From: Campylobacteraceae bacterium
GTDB lineage: Bacteria; Campylobacterota; Campylobacteria; Campylobacterales; Sulfurovaceae
Direction of reading: 5' to 3'
NCBI GenBank assembly: GCA_027083075.1
Contig: JALWQQ010000123.1
Span: 1-5,647 of the forward strand
DNA length: 5,647 bases
Part shown: one piece after another, positions 5,089-5,647 of the stretch
Position numbering within the stretch: position 1 is the stretch's first letter
Layout of the letters: every line of letters starts with the position of its first letter
Notes under the pieces: generated by a model
Seen by the model: only the letters and a program-made list of their open reading frames with translations
What the model was told of the DNA's origin: nothing
The model's database searches: none
Translations under genes and position numbers: made by a program

Positions 5089-5647
5089 ATGATAAAGAGA
5101 TCTCTATGTCTATCTATAATTTTTTTGTCGCTCATGCTACAGATATGTGTAGCAAAAGAGGACTCTTCACCAATCGACAATCTACACGATACTATATCAA
5201 AGCATGTCGTTCATTATGCCGAAAAACTTGACGATACGTTAAGTGGCGCACTCTATCGTCTCAATAGTTTTTTTGGTAATAGAGCCTGCAAGAGCGATAA
5301 CAAGAAAAATATCCGAAAAAAAACGGAAAAACGCAATATTTTCGACCGCTTTTTTCAAAACAAACGCTACTTTGACATCGATAATGAGCTCTATATCGGT
5401 ACACAAAACAGTATACGCTTCCAACGCTACAAAAAACGCGCCTATCGTTTTCGTTTTTTTGCACAGCTACCCTTCGAAAAGTGCGCCAAGCAGTGGCGTT
5501 TTTTTGTTGCCGCAAAAGATGAAAGACAAAACTCTCTTGGAGAAAAAAATCGAAGCGGTGAGATTGCTTTGGGGTACTTTTTTAACCTCTCAAAACTTAT
5601 AACACGATTTTCACTTGGATACGGCAAAGGGGGTCTCTACACCAAAC
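5089..5647 (+). CDS. Exported, probably outer-membrane protein of unknown function (3' end beyond window)
   Basis: The frame is open from ATG 5089 to the right edge (186 codons plus one base). It starts with a clear signal peptide: basic MIKR, hydrophobic core LCLSIIFLSLMLQI, and a likely signal peptidase I site after CVA (residue 22). LQIC is a poor lipobox, so a lipoprotein is unlikely. The mature part has an amphipathic stretch with DDTLSGALYRLNSFFG (48-63), a very basic linker (about 66-92), then alternating-residue strands such as YRFRFFAQLPF (119-129), QWRFFVAAKDE (135-145) and IALGYFFNLSKLITRFSLGYG (159-179). These alternating strands suggest a beta barrel. I do not recognise a named family. 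Upstream lies only a poor ribosome site (GAG at 5075-5077). The gene is divergent from the symporter across 44 bp and is visibly more AT-rich, with repeated A and T runs of 6-8. A link to cell-wall sugar uptake is possible but unproven. Confidence 0.72.
   Translation, partial: MIKRSLCLSIIFLSLMLQICVAKEDSSPIDNLHDTISKHVVHYAEKLDDTLSGALYRLNSFFGNRACKSDNKKNIRKKTEKRNIFDRFFQNKRYFDIDNELYIGTQNSIRFQRYKKRAYRFRFFAQLPFEKCAKQWRFFVAAKDERQNSLGEKNRSGEIALGYFFNLSKLITRFSLGYGKGGLYTK

Noticed and set aside
5096..5105. Ten-base palindrome AGAGATCTCT early in the exported-protein gene
   Set aside because: A single short palindrome inside codons 3-6, with no second copy or regulatory context; expected by chance.
5243..5602. 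Plus-strand open frame of 119 codons in a second frame
   Set aside because: It is contained in the longer frame starting at 5089, which has a signal peptide and barrel-like strands; this frame has no upstream ribosome site or recognisable content.

Overview
The window is a compact, mostly minus-strand gene cluster of a Gram-negative bacterium. Reading in transcription order, right to left, it holds a Na+/solute symporter (5044-3527), a ribbon-helix-helix antitoxin (3452-3225), a RelE/ParE-type toxin (3225-2965), anhydro-N-acetylmuramic acid kinase AnmK (2965-1880), an AmgK-like N-acetylmuramate kinase (1890-952) and glutaminyl-tRNA synthetase GlnS (907 to the left edge, N-terminal 302 codons only). 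One gene is divergent on the plus strand: an exported, probably outer-membrane protein of unknown function (5089 to the right edge, C-terminus missing).

Lineage: AnmK, AmgK and GlnS together with a signal-peptide-bearing, probably outer-membrane protein indicate a Gram-negative, proteobacteria-like host. Promoters with a perfect or extended TATAAT and no clear -35 box, close gene packing and AT-rich patches would fit Campylobacterota of moderate GC (Sulfurovum/Sulfurimonas-like). The presence of glnS argues for caution, because the well-studied Helicobacter and Campylobacter charge tRNA-Gln indirectly. The assignment is an inference and no rRNA is present to settle it.

How the genes fit together: AnmK phosphorylates 1,6-anhydroMurNAc from cell-wall turnover. 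AmgK phosphorylates MurNAc at C1 in the shortcut that rebuilds UDP-MurNAc. A symporter of the SSS family next to both kinases is a plausible importer of a cell-wall sugar, by analogy with the MurNAc transporter MurT of Tannerella. A toxin-antitoxin pair, with its own operator and promoter, sits between the symporter and the kinases. The toxin stop codon overlaps the anmK start codon (TGATG), so toxin and recycling kinase are probably co-transcribed and translationally coupled. This is the most unusual feature of the window.

No intergenic stretch exceeds about 75 bases. I saw no tRNA, rRNA, CRISPR array, insertion sequence or convincing rho-independent terminator.
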